Assembly: GCF_011440305.1 (NCBI RefSeq)
Contig: NZ_JAAOIW010000012.1
Span: 196,505-248,007, forward strand
Direction: 5' to 3'
DNA from: Paenibacillus agricola
GTDB taxonomy: Bacteria; Bacillota; Bacilli; Paenibacillales; NBRC-103111
DNA length: 51,503 nucleotides
Shown here: positions 39,365-48,025 of the stretch, one piece after another
How the letters are laid out: each line of letters opens with the position of its first letter
Numbering within the stretch: position 1 is the stretch's first letter
The notes under the pieces: model-generated
Databases searched by the model: none
Told to the model about the DNA's origin: nothing
The model's input: the letters and a program-made list of their open reading frames with translations, nothing else
Program-made: the position numbers and the translations under genes

Positions 39365-41545
39365 TTGGACAATTATAAACAAGTAGGTAATCTTCAAGTT
39401 GCTTCAGCTCTTTATGATTTCGTTAACCAGCAGGCGATTCCTGGTAGCGGAGTTGATGCCGAGCAATTTTGGTCGGGCTTCGCAGCCTTAATTCACGATT
39501 TGGCGCCGAAGAACAAGGCATTATTAGCCAAGAGGGATGATCTCCAGCATTTATTAAATAAGTGGCACACCCAACATAAGGATAGCTTTGATTTCGCGGC
39601 CTATAAAGCTTATTTGCAGGAGATTGGCTACCTTGAGCCAGAGGCAGAGGACTTCCAGGTCACTACACAAAATGTAGATGATGAAATTGCGGTGCAGGCT
39701 GGCCCACAATTGGTCGTTCCGGTCAATAACGCCCGATATGCCCTGAATGCTTCCAATGCCCGTTGGGGAAGCCTTTATGATGCTTTATATGGAACCGATG
39801 CCATCAGTGATGAAGGCGGCGCCGAGCGCCAAGCTGCGTACAATCCCATACGTGGCGAGAAGGTGATCGCATTTGCGAAGGATTTTCTAGACCAATCAGC
39901 GCCACTTTCGGAAGGCTCTCACGCCGATGCCGTGAACTATTCGGTAGTTGAGGGGCAGCTGGCGGTTTCACTTGAAAATGGAAGCACGGTCGGCCTGAAG
40001 GCAGCTTCCAAGCTTGTAGGCTACCAAGGGCAAGCGGATAGCCCGACAGCTGTGCTGCTGGTCAATAATGGGCTGCATTTTGAAATCCAGATTGACAGCA
40101 GCCATGCCATTGGCAAGACTGACAAAGCGAATGTGAAGGACATCGTGCTGGAATCGGCGATCACTACGATTATGGATTGTGAGGATTCAGTTACCGCTGT
40201 CGATGCCGAGGATAAGGTACTGGTGTACAGCAGTTGGCTGGGGCTGATGAAGGGCGATTTGCAAGCGGTCTTCTCCAAGGGCAATAGCACCGTTACACGT
40301 GCGATGAATCCTGACCGCAAGTATACATCGCCTGCCGGTGATGCGATTAGTCTGCGTGGACGCTCCTTGTTGTTTGTACGTAATGTAGGCCATTTGATGA
40401 CGATTAATGCGATCCTTGACAAGGATGGCCAGGAAATTCCCGAAGGTATTCTGGATGGCGTTATGACCAGCTTGATTGCCAAGCACACGCTTTTAGGAAA
40501 CGGGCCTTACCAGAATTCGGCTAAAGGCTCCATCTATATTGTAAAACCCAAAATGCACGGCTCCGCAGAAGCGGCATTTGCTAACGTTTTGTTTGATCGT
40601 ATCGAGGATTTGCTCGGACTAGCGCGCCATACCTTGAAAATCGGGGTTATGGATGAAGAACGCCGTACCTCACTGAACCTGAAGGCTTGCATCCGTGAAG
40701 TTAAGGATCGGATCGTGTTCATTAATACGGGCTTCTTGGATCGCACGGGCGATGAAATGCACACCTCTATGGAAGCAGGCCCCATGATTCGAAAAAGTGA
40801 TATGAAAGCTTCGACATGGCTGCAAAGCTACGAAAAGTCGAATGTAAACGTAGGCTTGGATTGTGGGCTGCAAGGCCATGCGCAGATCGGCAAGGGGATG
40901 TGGGCGATGCCCGACCTGATGAGCGATATGCTGAAGCAGAAAATTGGGCATCCGAAGGCTGGCGCCAATACAGCGTGGGTTCCGTCGCCTACAGCAGCTA
41001 CCTTACATGCCCTCCACTATCACCAAGTGGTGGTGAAGGATGTGCAGGACCAGCTCAAAGCAGCGATCAGCGATTTACGTGATGATATTCTGCAAATTCC
41101 GGTAGCGGAGCATCCCGAGTGGAGCGCCACGGACATCCAGCAGGAGCTGGATAACAATGCCCAAGGCATACTAGGGTATGTAGTTCGTTGGGTAGAGCAA
41201 GGCATCGGCTGCTCTAAGGTGCCGGATATTAACAATGTAGGGCTGATGGAAGACCGCGCGACACTGAGGATCTCCAGCCAGCATATCGCAAACTGGCTGC
41301 ATCATGGCGTTTGCACCAAGGAGCAGGTGACAGAGACATTGAGGCGGATGGCTGCTGTTGTTGATGGACAGAACGCAGGCGACCCGATCTACCGCCCGAT
41401 GGCCGCTAATTTCGAAGGCTCGATAGCCTTCCAAGCGGCATGCGAGCTGGTGTTCGAAGGCTACAATCAGCCGAATGGCTATACAGAGCCGATTTTGCAT
41501 CGCCGCCGGATCGAGTTCAAATCGAGCGTTGCACTTAAGGCGTAG
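39365..41545 (+). CDS. glcB: Malate synthase G
   Basis: 726 residues, right length for the G isoform; TTG start eight bases after AGGAGG. Signature regions: '[22 protein letters not shown]', here broken as 'T-I-M-D-C-E-D-S-V', '[15 protein letters not shown]', '[17 protein letters not shown]', '[18 protein letters not shown]', and the catalytic base region '[17 protein letters not shown]'. Condenses glyoxylate with acetyl-CoA to malate in the cytosol. No isocitrate lyase nearby, so glyoxylate may come from glycolate, ureides or another route. Single-gene unit with operators matching the iclR-type gene at 11182. Confidence 0.97.
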   Translation: MDNYKQVGNLQVASALYDFVNQQAIPGSGVDAEQFWSGFAALIHDLAPKNKALLAKRDDLQHLLNKWHTQHKDSFDFAAYKAYLQEIGYLEPEAEDFQVTTQNVDDEIAVQAGPQLVVPVNNARYALNASNARWGSLYDALYGTDAISDEGGAERQAAYNPIRGEKVIAFAKDFLDQSAPLSEGSHADAVNYSVVEGQLAVSLENGSTVGLKAASKLVGYQGQADSPTAVLLVNNGLHFEIQIDSSHAIGKTDKANVKDIVLESAITTIMDCEDSVTAVDAEDKVLVYSSWLGLMKGDLQAVFSKGNSTVTRAMNPDRKYTSPAGDAISLRGRSLLFVRNVGHLMTINAILDKDGQEIPEGILDGVMTSLIAKHTLLGNGPYQNSAKGSIYIVKPKMHGSAEAAFANVLFDRIEDLLGLARHTLKIGVMDEERRTSLNLKACIREVKDRIVFINTGFLDRTGDEMHTSMEAGPMIRKSDMKASTWLQSYEKSNVNVGLDCGLQGHAQIGKGMWAMPDLMSDMLKQKIGHPKAGANTAWVPSPTAATLHALHYHQVVVKDVQDQLKAAISDLRDDILQIPVAEHPEWSATDIQQELDNNAQGILGYVVRWVEQGIGCSKVPDINNVGLMEDRATLRISSQHIANWLHHGVCTKEQVTETLRRMAAVVDGQNAGDPIYRPMAANFEGSIAFQAACELVFEGYNQPNGYTEPILHRRRIEFKSSVALKA

Positions 41546-41617
41546 CATCACTTTAGATATAAGCAGAGTTCCATCAAACCAGTAATGGGCACCTTATCAT
41601 AGAAGAAACACGTAGTG

Positions 41618-41645
41618 GAGAGGCTTATAAAAGCCTCTCTTTTTT
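41618..41645 (+). terminator. Terminator of glcB
   Basis: GAGAGGCTT (41618-41626), ATAA loop, AAGCCTCTC (41631-41639), six T. Confidence 0.9.
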
Positions 41646-41661
41646 GGTTTTGTCGAAATCC

Positions 41662-41750
41662 TTGACAAACCTATATAGATCGGTTACTAAAAGTAAACAT
41701 TATATTTGACATATTGTAATTATAATTATATATTTAGTTACAAATAGTAA
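41662..41750 (+). promoter_or_regulatory. Two promoters with YodB/CatR-like operators
   Basis: P1: TTGACA (41662-41667), 17 bases, TACTAA (41685-41690), covered by TTACTAAAAGTAA (41684-41696). P2: TTGACA (41706-41711), 17 bases, TATATT (41729-41734), followed by TTACAAATAGTAA (41738-41750). The TTAC-N5-GTAA palindromes resemble sites of the DUF24/MarR-type quinone and diamide sensors YodB and CatR of B. subtilis, which control catDE. Confidence 0.65.
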
Positions 41751-41787
41751 TTAGATTAAAAGTTTTATTTATAAGGGAGATGATTCA

Positions 41788-42660
41788 GTGGTACAGCAAT
41801 CTATTCATTCCGATACAGTGCTTGGTGAAGTGCATCTTAAGGTAAGTGACCTGGAAAGGTCATTAAGGTTTTATCAGGATGTGGTAGGCTTACGCGTTTT
41901 AACACAAGCTGCGAATCGTGCAGAGCTCACCGTCGATGGAATCAAGCCATTGGTAGTGCTGCATGAGATTTCTACTGCCAACATCGTGCCGCGCCGCTCG
42001 GCAGCAGGCCTTTATCATTTTGCGATTTTATTGCCTGACCGCAGGTCATTGGGCCTCTCTTTGAGGAACCTCATTGACTCCGGTATTCATATCGGGCAAG
42101 CCGACCATCTGGTGAGTGAGGCTTTATATATTGCCGATCCCGATAACAATGGCATCGAAATTTACCGAGACCGCCCACGGGAAAGCTGGACGTATGATGC
42201 CCAAGGAAATGTGAAGATGGCAACCGATCCGATCGATTGGGACGGCTTGCTGAAGGAAGCAGAGGGGCATCCGTGGACGGGCATGCCAGTAGGCACGATC
42301 ATCGGGCATATCCATTTCCATGTTAGCGACCTGCAAAAGTCGAAGGAATTTTACTGCGATATTCTTGGCTTCGACATTATCGCGAATATGTCAGCAACGA
42401 TGGGCGCCTTATTTATATCTGCGGGTGGGTACCACCACCATATCGGCCTGAATGTATGGGCGGGAATCGGAGCTCCACCAGCACCTGTCGACGGAACCGG
42501 CTTGAAGTATTACAAGGTTGTCGTCCCTGGCGAACAGGAGCTGCAGCGAATCCTTGCCAATTTACGCAGTGGCGGATATGCGGTTACTGAGCAGAATGCG
42601 ACCTGGATTGTTAAGGACCCTTCACAAATCGAGTTAAGACTGACCTTACAATCAAAATAA
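41788..42660 (+). CDS. VOC-family extradiol ring-cleavage dioxygenase-like protein, CatE-like
   Basis: 290 residues; GTG start behind GGGAGATGATTCA. Two vicinal-oxygen-chelate modules: 'LGEVHLKVSDLERSLRFYQ' (His ligand) and 'GHIHFHVSDLQKSKEFY', with 'GIEIYRDRPRESW' and 'YHHHIGLNVW'. Size and layout match B. subtilis CatE (catechol 2,3-dioxygenase) and relatives, which open catechol rings during quinone detoxification. Two YodB/CatR-like operators support this. Its stop overlaps a possible start of the next gene (TAATG). Confidence 0.82.
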   Translation: MVQQSIHSDTVLGEVHLKVSDLERSLRFYQDVVGLRVLTQAANRAELTVDGIKPLVVLHEISTANIVPRRSAAGLYHFAILLPDRRSLGLSLRNLIDSGIHIGQADHLVSEALYIADPDNNGIEIYRDRPRESWTYDAQGNVKMATDPIDWDGLLKEAEGHPWTGMPVGTIIGHIHFHVSDLQKSKEFYCDILGFDIIANMSATMGALFISAGGYHHHIGLNVWAGIGAPPAPVDGTGLKYYKVVVPGEQELQRILANLRSGGYAVTEQNATWIVKDPSQIELRLTLQSK

Positions 42661-42689
42661 TGATGATAAAAAAGGATGGCGAGCATACA

Positions 42690-43328
42690 ATGAAGATCGC
42701 AATTATTGGAGCCAGTGGTAAAGCAGGCAGCTTGATTAGCCAAGAGGCAATTAGCAGAGGGCATCAAGTAACAGCTATCGTAAGAGATGCTGCTAAAATC
42801 GTAGAATCAAGCGTTTCTGTATTGGAGAAAGATATACTGAAGCTTACGGCTGAAGATTTAACGGCATTTGATGCGGTAGTTAATGCTTTCGGCGCACCGC
42901 AAGGGCAAGAGCAGCAACATGTGGAAGCAGGTAATGTGTTGATCGAAGCGCTTAAAAACTCCTCCACACGATTAGTTGTGGTAGGTGGTGCGGGAAGCTT
43001 GTTCGTTGATCCAGACAAAACGACCCGATTAATGGATACGCCTCAATTTCCAGCAGCATACTTCCCAACGGCTTCGAATCAAGGCGAGAACCTGAATATT
43101 TTGCAGCAAACCGATTCTCTTTCATGGACATTTATTAGCCCTGCGATTGCTTTTACTCCGGGTGGTGCAAGAACAGGCTCATACCAGCAGGGTAAAGATC
43201 ACCTGTTGATGAACGCTAAGGGAGAAAGCTACATTAGCTATGCCGATTATGCGATTGCCGTCATTGATGAGCTTGAGCGGCCCAAGCATATCAACGAACG
43301 ATTTACAGTGGTCGCTGAGACTGAGTAA
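42690..43328 (+). CDS. NAD(P)-binding Rossmann oxidoreductase, YwnB-like
   Basis: 212 residues from ATG 42690 ('MKIAIIGASGKAG', the standard N-terminus); an ATG at 42660 overlapping the dioxygenase stop would add ten residues. The Rossmann GxSGxxG, 'VNAFGAPQGQEQQHV', 'LVVVGGAGSLFVDP' and 'SWTFISPAIAFTPG' fit atypical SDR proteins of the YwnB/NmrA type that reduce or sense quinones, flavins or NADPH. Cotranscribed with the dioxygenase, consistent with quinone stress defence. Confidence 0.87.
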   Translation: MKIAIIGASGKAGSLISQEAISRGHQVTAIVRDAAKIVESSVSVLEKDILKLTAEDLTAFDAVVNAFGAPQGQEQQHVEAGNVLIEALKNSSTRLVVVGGAGSLFVDPDKTTRLMDTPQFPAAYFPTASNQGENLNILQQTDSLSWTFISPAIAFTPGGARTGSYQQGKDHLLMNAKGESYISYADYAIAVIDELERPKHINERFTVVAETE

Positions 43329-43344
43329 TTGTTGAATTGCAAAC

Positions 43345-43393
43345 AAAAAGCACCTCTGAACCTGCTTCGATAGGGAGCTCAGAGGTGCTTTTT
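43345..43393. terminator. Bidirectional terminator
   Basis: AAAAAGCACCTCTGA (43345-43359) and TCAGAGGTGCTTTTT (43379-43393), perfect 15-pair stem, between the reductase (+) and fnr (-). Confidence 0.92.
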
Positions 43394-43525
43394 CTTGGCT
43401 TATGAGAGAGAACTGTTTACCTTGTTAGGGATATCCTACATTTTATAGATAATTAACGGGCGGGCTGCCCGTCAGGTAACAAGTAATGGCTCAGCGCCGT
43501 CGTTCGCCGGTATACCGCAATACCG

Positions 43526-44326
43526 CTATACCCTGCAAATTTCTTTCGGGCAGTTTTCGCATTTGCAAATATCGCGAAGGAAGCTTAAGCTCTTGATCGT
43601 AACCGTGCCATTGTCCACGACAATCGCTTCTTGCTTGCGAAGATCACTGAGCATCCGGTTGACGCTTTCACGGGTAGCGCCAATCATCTCAGCCATCTCA
43701 GTATTGTTGATTTTCTTCGATATCGTAATTTCCTCACCAACAGCGACACCGTAGGAATTACTCAAACGAATTAATAATGAGCAAAGCGCACCCGGCTTTC
43801 CATACAGCATGAGGTCGCGAAATTTGGTCTGCGTTGTTCGATGTGTCATGCCCATCCATTTCATAAATTCAATCGCGAGGTCCCCATGCTGCCACAGCAG
43901 GGTTTCCAGATCCTTTTGCTGAATAATTCCGAATTCCGCATCCTCGATGACCTCGGCATTGAAGGTATGCGCCGATTCCTGGAAAGGGTCAATTTGTCCA
44001 AAAAGATCATCCGCATGATGCAAATACAAGGTGATTTTGCTCCCGGTATCCGTCGTTTTGGTTAATTTCACGAGGCCCTTTTTTACATAGTAAAGGTAGT
44101 CAGCACGATCACCTTCCCAGAAGAGGAAAGAGTCAGCTTTTGCACTTTTGGTGTACATAATGCTTTTAAGTCTTTCCAGATTTTCCGCCGAGAAGAAATT
44201 GGAGATTCCCTCTTTGGTGTTGATTTCGATTTCCGCTGTACGCATATATTCATTAATGGCCATCCCAGCCATCCCCTCTCCGTATTCGATATCTTTATCA
44301 TAGCCGTTATTTCTATAAAATGGCAT
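43526..44326 (-). CDS. fnr: Fnr, oxygen-sensing [4Fe-4S] anaerobic regulator
   Basis: 266 residues from ATG 44326 (AGGTGA seven bases upstream); an ATG at 44263 with GGAGAGGGG would give 245, closer to B. subtilis Fnr (238). Cyclic-nucleotide-type sensor fold, then HTH 'TEMAEMIGATRESVNRMLSDL'. The C-terminus 'C-K-C-E-N-C-P-K-E-I-C' provides C-x2-C-x4-C (Cys256, 259, 264), and Asp171 in 'KFRDLMLYGK' matches the fourth, non-Cys ligand Asp141 of B. subtilis Fnr. The cluster should assemble only without oxygen. A perfect Fnr box lies at 46459. Confidence 0.92.
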   Translation of the reverse strand: MPFYRNNGYDKDIEYGEGMAGMAINEYMRTAEIEINTKEGISNFFSAENLERLKSIMYTKSAKADSFLFWEGDRADYLYYVKKGLVKLTKTTDTGSKITLYLHHADDLFGQIDPFQESAHTFNAEVIEDAEFGIIQQKDLETLLWQHGDLAIEFMKWMGMTHRTTQTKFRDLMLYGKPGALCSLLIRLSNSYGVAVGEEITISKKINNTEMAEMIGATRESVNRMLSDLRKQEAIVVDNGTVTIKSLSFLRDICKCENCPKEICRV

Positions 44327-44354
44327 CGGGGTATCACCTGATCTTTCAAGGTAA

Positions 44355-44383
44355 TCCCTGATAGTGGATCAGGGAATTCCCTG
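44355..44383. promoter_or_regulatory. Overlapping palindromes between fnr and the response regulator
   Basis: TCCCTGAT-N5-ATCAGGGA (44355-44375) overlaps CAGGGAATTCCCTG (44370-44383), sharing the CAGGGA half. It may be tandem operator sites for a regulator acting on both divergent genes. The motif is not an Fnr box. Confidence 0.55.
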
Positions 44384-44509
44384 GCCTGCCCGCAGGTTTT
44401 AGCTAATTAGGTAAAGTAGTGCAAGCAGAAGAGGTAGGAATATGCTAAAATTTGAAGCAGGTACGAATGAAACCATCTGTGTAGGCAGTAGGGAAGCTGA
44501 GGGAATAAC

Positions 44510-45160
44510 ATGATTAAGCTATGTATTGTCGATGACCATGCCGTGGTTCGATCCGGGCTTATGATGCTGTTGAATGCGAAGGAAGATATGGAGGTTATTG
44601 GCGAGGCCTCCGAAGGGAATGAAGCGATCGAGCTGGCTTTACGCTTGCGTCCCGATGTAGTACTGATGGATTTAAGCATGCCAAATGGCAAAGATGGCTT
44701 AAGCGCGGCCAAAGACTTAAAGCAGGCTTTGCCGGATCTAGCTGTGCTCATTTTAACGATGCATGATGACGACGAATATTTGTTCAGGGCTATTCATGCC
44801 GGAGCATCTGGTTATATTCTAAAAACAGCTCCACATGAGGAGCTTTTAAAGGCGATCCGCTCGGTTGCAGCCGGCCATGCGTATTTGTATCCAACCGCAA
44901 CCAAACGCTTAATGAGTCAATATGTGGACCAGCTTCAAGGTGGAGATAGCAGCAGCTTTGATACGCTTTCCGACCGTGAAAAGGAAGTCGTTTCCTTGGT
45001 AGCAAAGGGCTACAGCAATAAAGAGGTTGCGGAGCAATTGGTGATTAGCGTAAAGACCGTGGAATCGCATAAATCCAATGTAATGGAAAAGCTGCACCTC
45101 AAAACGAGGCCAGAGCTTGTTAAATATGCCATGAAAAAGGGGCTGCTTAATTTTGAATAA
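44510..45160 (+). CDS. NarL/FixJ-type response regulator (NreC-like)
   Basis: 216 residues. Receiver: 'IVDDHAVVRSGL' (acidic pair), phospho-Asp in 'D-V-V-L-M-D-L-S-M-P', Thr in 'I-L-T-M-H', Lys in 'Y-I-L-K-T-A'. LuxR-type HTH at about 150-212: 'LSDREKEVVSLVAKGYSNKE' and 'SVKTVESHKSNVMEKL'. Overlaps the kinase gene, forming a two-component pair. NreC-like regulators control nitrate and nitrite reduction in staphylococci; its place beside fnr and mobA fits that. Confidence 0.93.
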   Translation: MIKLCIVDDHAVVRSGLMMLLNAKEDMEVIGEASEGNEAIELALRLRPDVVLMDLSMPNGKDGLSAAKDLKQALPDLAVLILTMHDDDEYLFRAIHAGASGYILKTAPHEELLKAIRSVAAGHAYLYPTATKRLMSQYVDQLQGGDSSSFDTLSDREKEVVSLVAKGYSNKEVAEQLVISVKTVESHKSNVMEKLHLKTRPELVKYAMKKGLLNFE

Positions 45161-46313
45161 GCCAAAGCAGGAGCCTGCTCAAGTAGAACAACGTAAGCGA
45201 GTGGAAAAGCAAGAGCAGGTGCCCACCGAGGTGATTGGGCAGCATGTAGTGGCTTTAATCGCCAAGCTCGAAGCGCATATCCAAGACCCGGAGATCCGGC
45301 TGGAGCTTGAGCAATCGCTGAAGCAGCTGGCGGATCTTAAATTTGCGTTAGACGAATCATCGATTGTAGCCGTGACGGATCATAAGGGCCTCATCCAATA
45401 CGTAAACGATAAATTTTGCGAAATTTCCAAGTATGAGCAGATTGAGCTCATAGGCAAAGACCACCGCATTATTAATTCCGGCTTCCATAGCAAAGCTTTT
45501 ATGCAGGATTTGTGGAGCACGATTTCCGCAGGTAAGGTATGGCGCGGCGATATTAGAAACCGCGCCAAAGACGGCAGCTTGTATTGGGTCAATACAACCA
45601 TAGTCCCTTTTCTGGAAGAAAAGGGGAATCCCTACCAGTTTCTGGCGATCCGTAACGAGGTTACCGAGCTAAAGCGTGTGGAGGAAGAGCTTCAATTGAT
45701 GATGAAGCAGGTGATGAATATCCAGGAGGAGGAGCGCAGGCGATTTTCCCGTGAGCTGCATGATGGGATCGGGCAAAGCCTATTTTCGCTCATTATCCAG
45801 ATGGATCGGCTCATTGGTGAAAAGGTCCATCCCGATTTGGAAGCTATACGCAATTATGTGTCACATATTATCGAGGATGTCCGCGGGCTTGCTTGGCAAT
45901 TAAGGCCCTCCGTGCTGGATGATCTTGGCGTTGTACCTGCGATTCGCACGTACATCGACAATTTTTCTGGGCATTACGGAATTAAAGTAAAATTCGATAC
46001 CAATCTGCGTCGAAGGCTGGAGGCCCAAGAGGAAACGACGATTTATCGGACGGTTCAGGAGGCGTTAACCAATGTTGGCAAATATGCCGATACGGGTGAG
46101 GCTACGGTTACACTGGAGGATTTGCCTGATGCAATTAAGGCTGTGGTTGGAGATACGGGTATCGGGTTTGCCCGGCAGTCTAGCTCCAAGGGGGTAGGCT
46201 TGTTCAGTATGGAGGAGCGTGCTCGCTCGGTGGGCGGCAAGCTAACGATTCAGTCCGAGCCGGGAATGGGGACTGAGGTTATCTTGGTCATTCCTCATAA
46301 GCGTGAGAGGTAA
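45153..46313 (+). CDS. PAS-containing sensor histidine kinase, HisKA_3 type
   Basis: 386 residues; TTG start overlapping the regulator stop by eight bases. Order: N-terminal helical segment (25-75), PAS/PAC domain (75-185, 'VTDHKGLIQYVNDKFCEISKY', 'W-R-G-D-I-R-N-R-A-K-D-G'), coiled coil, HisKA_3 'RRRFSRELHDGIGQSL' (phospho-His), then ATPase 'VQEALTNVGKYA' (His replaced by Tyr in the usual KHA), 'GDTGIGF', 'GVGLFSMEERA'. No membrane helices, so a cytosolic sensor. The PAS has a single Cys, so it is not an NreB-type Fe-S oxygen sensor. Confidence 0.92.
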   Translation: MNKPKQEPAQVEQRKRVEKQEQVPTEVIGQHVVALIAKLEAHIQDPEIRLELEQSLKQLADLKFALDESSIVAVTDHKGLIQYVNDKFCEISKYEQIELIGKDHRIINSGFHSKAFMQDLWSTISAGKVWRGDIRNRAKDGSLYWVNTTIVPFLEEKGNPYQFLAIRNEVTELKRVEEELQLMMKQVMNIQEEERRRFSRELHDGIGQSLFSLIIQMDRLIGEKVHPDLEAIRNYVSHIIEDVRGLAWQLRPSVLDDLGVVPAIRTYIDNFSGHYGIKVKFDTNLRRRLEAQEETTIYRTVQEALTNVGKYADTGEATVTLEDLPDAIKAVVGDTGIGFARQSSSKGVGLFSMEERARSVGGKLTIQSEPGMGTEVILVIPHKRER

Positions 46314-46388
46314 GCTTGGTCCTTCAACAACGGCTGGAACCTCATACCTATATCCTCACCAGCGCACAAAGGTAAGGGTCAGCACATC

Positions 46389-46422
46389 AAAAGACCGTCC
46401 GATGCCCATCGGACGGTCTTTT
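46389..46422 (+). terminator. Terminator of the two-component operon
   Basis: AAAAGACCGTCCGAT (46389-46403) and ATCGGACGGTCTTTT (46408-46422), perfect 15-pair stem. Confidence 0.9.
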
Positions 46423-46458
46423 CTTATGTTTGTTGCCGTGTAAAAGTTTAGTGAAGGG

Positions 46459-46498
46459 TGTGATGTAATTCACATCTAATACCGATGCGGTGTGATAA
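46459..46498 (+). promoter_or_regulatory. Fnr box and activated promoter
   Basis: TGTGA-TGTAAT-TCACA (46459-46474) is a perfect Fnr/Crp palindrome. TGATAA (46493-46498) is a plausible -10, placing the box about 40 bases upstream of the transcription start, the usual position for direct activation. There is no good -35, as expected. It drives the DoxX gene and perhaps mobA and the hemerythrin gene. Confidence 0.75.
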
Positions 46499-46561
46499 AT
46501 TAAAGCCATGGAGATGAAGCAACAAACCTCCGCAAGCACAAGGATTGGAAGGGGAATGGCT

Positions 46562-46603
46562 ATGGATACCACATTGCCTTACAAACGATCTAGTATGAAA
46601 TAA
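46562..46603 (+). CDS. Possible 13-residue leader peptide
   Basis: ATG seven bases after GGAAGGGG opens a frame of 13 codons (MDTTLPYKRSSMK) ending 67 bases before the DoxX start, in the transcript expected from the Fnr-box promoter. Only the ribosome site supports it. Confidence 0.25.
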   Translation: MDTTLPYKRSSMK

Positions 46604-46670
46604 CTGCTGCTAAGTGCCACTGAATGATATTACCTGAATGGGATTCACCAACAAATAGGAGATGTTTAAG

Positions 46671-47216
46671 ATGATGAAATGGATGCGAGAAAATGTGTAT
46701 GCGGCGGGAATATGGTTCGTGCTTAGGATTTACCTAGGCTTGGAATGGACTCTAGCAGGCTGGCATAAACTTACAGGAGGGTTTGATGCTACTGGCTTTA
46801 TCAAGGGAGCCGTAGCCAAACCTGTTATAGATAAAGCGACGAATGAGCTGATTTATCCAACTTTTACAGCATTTCTAGAGCACTTTGCTTTACCCAATGC
46901 AGCTATATTTAATACGGTCATCCCCATCGGAGAGCTGCTGGTAGGTTTGGGACTTATCGTGGGTGCACTTACGACGGTCGCGGCGTTTTTCGGATTGCTA
47001 ATGAACTTCATGTTCATGCTTGCAGGAACAGTTAGCACCAACCCATGGTTAATAATGTTAGGCGGTATTATCCTCTTGGCAGGAACGAATGCAGGCAGGT
47101 TTGGTGTTGATTACTACTTCACCCCTTTACTGCACAAGCTGCTTCATAAATTTAATAAAGAAGGGCATGACGACCATCCCACACCAACGGGGACGAATAA
47201 ACGCGCCCATGCCTAA
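46671..47216 (+). CDS. DoxX-family membrane protein
   Basis: 181 residues. ATG 46671 has AGGAG nine bases upstream; an ATG at 46662 directly touches it. Four membrane helices. 'R-I-Y-L-G-L-E-W-T-L-A-G-W-H-K' near the N-terminus, 'PIGELLVGLGLIVGALT' and 'AGTNAGRFGVDYYF' are DoxX/CatD features. Such proteins belong to thiosulfate:quinone, catechol or redox stress systems. An Fnr box upstream suggests anaerobic induction. The polar, His-containing C-terminus (G-H-D-D-H) is cytosolic or exposed. Confidence 0.85.
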   Translation: MMKWMRENVYAAGIWFVLRIYLGLEWTLAGWHKLTGGFDATGFIKGAVAKPVIDKATNELIYPTFTAFLEHFALPNAAIFNTVIPIGELLVGLGLIVGALTTVAAFFGLLMNFMFMLAGTVSTNPWLIMLGGIILLAGTNAGRFGVDYYFTPLLHKLLHKFNKEGHDDHPTPTGTNKRAHA

Positions 47217-47318
47217 CCACTAAGGATCCCAAGGAATGTGAGTGCTGGGTTAAGGTCGTCATGGGCTACGATCCAGCCTCTTTTTCTATGAAGGTGTCAT
47301 TGAAAGGAGAAGGTCGGT

Positions 47319-47945
47319 ATGCTGTCAGGAATTATTTTGGCAGGTGGGGAAAGCGTACGCATGGGCGGTGAAAATAAAAGCCTGCTAATGCTTGGAGCTG
47401 AAACGCTGCTTGTACGCCAGATCCGAATGATGCGGGAGTTATGCAGCGAGATTATTGTAGTCACCAATACACCAAGATCGTTTCTGCGCACAGTAGATGC
47501 ATCAGTGCGGATTATAACGGACTATGTGCCTGGCAAAGGTCCGTTAAGTGGCATGCATGCCGGGCTCACCCTCTCGCTCAACCAGAATGCTTGGGTGGTA
47601 GGTTGTGATATGCCGTTTCTGTCACCTCAAGCAGCGAGGCTGATGCTGCTTAAGAAAAAGCAAGGCATGGAAGCAATCATCCCTTGGCTTCAGGGCGTTA
47701 TGCACCCGCTGCATGGCATTTATGACCGTGATTGCGCGACGCCTATTTGGACGCTACTGAAAAATCAGGAGACCCAGCTTTCTGCTCTGGGCAAGGTATT
47801 ACTCTGGCAGGAAGCGATTGAGCCTGAGTTCAGAGAGGCCGGGATCGAATGCAATTTTACTATGGCGATCAAAACAAGGACCGATTACACGCAATGCTGC
47901 AACGTACTGCAACGTCTAGAGAAGGCTAATGCCAGTTCAGGTTAA
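47319..47945 (+). CDS. mobA: Molybdenum cofactor guanylyltransferase
   Basis: 208 residues; ATG behind AAAGGAG. 'LAGGESVRMGGENKSLL' is the nucleotidyltransferase loop with Lys, followed by 'GPLSGMHAGL' and the Mg-binding 'V-V-G-C-D-M-P-F-L'. It transfers GMP to molybdopterin to form the cofactor of nitrate reductase and other DMSO-reductase-family enzymes. No other moa/moe gene is here. Its position after fnr, a NarL-type pair and an Fnr-box unit points to nitrate respiration. Confidence 0.92.
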   Translation: MLSGIILAGGESVRMGGENKSLLMLGAETLLVRQIRMMRELCSEIIVVTNTPRSFLRTVDASVRIITDYVPGKGPLSGMHAGLTLSLNQNAWVVGCDMPFLSPQAARLMLLKKKQGMEAIIPWLQGVMHPLHGIYDRDCATPIWTLLKNQETQLSALGKVLLWQEAIEPEFREAGIECNFTMAIKTRTDYTQCCNVLQRLEKANASSG

Positions 47946-48025
47946 TTATAGTCTAATTCGGGATCATCATAGTCTAATCACATCGGAGCTGTAATAGCTC
48001 CGCATCATTATTAGGAGGGGTAAGA

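Noticed and set aside
46491-46506. Second Fnr half-site TGTGATAAAT
   Set aside because: Only one half matches and it overlaps the likely -10, so it is better explained as promoter sequence.
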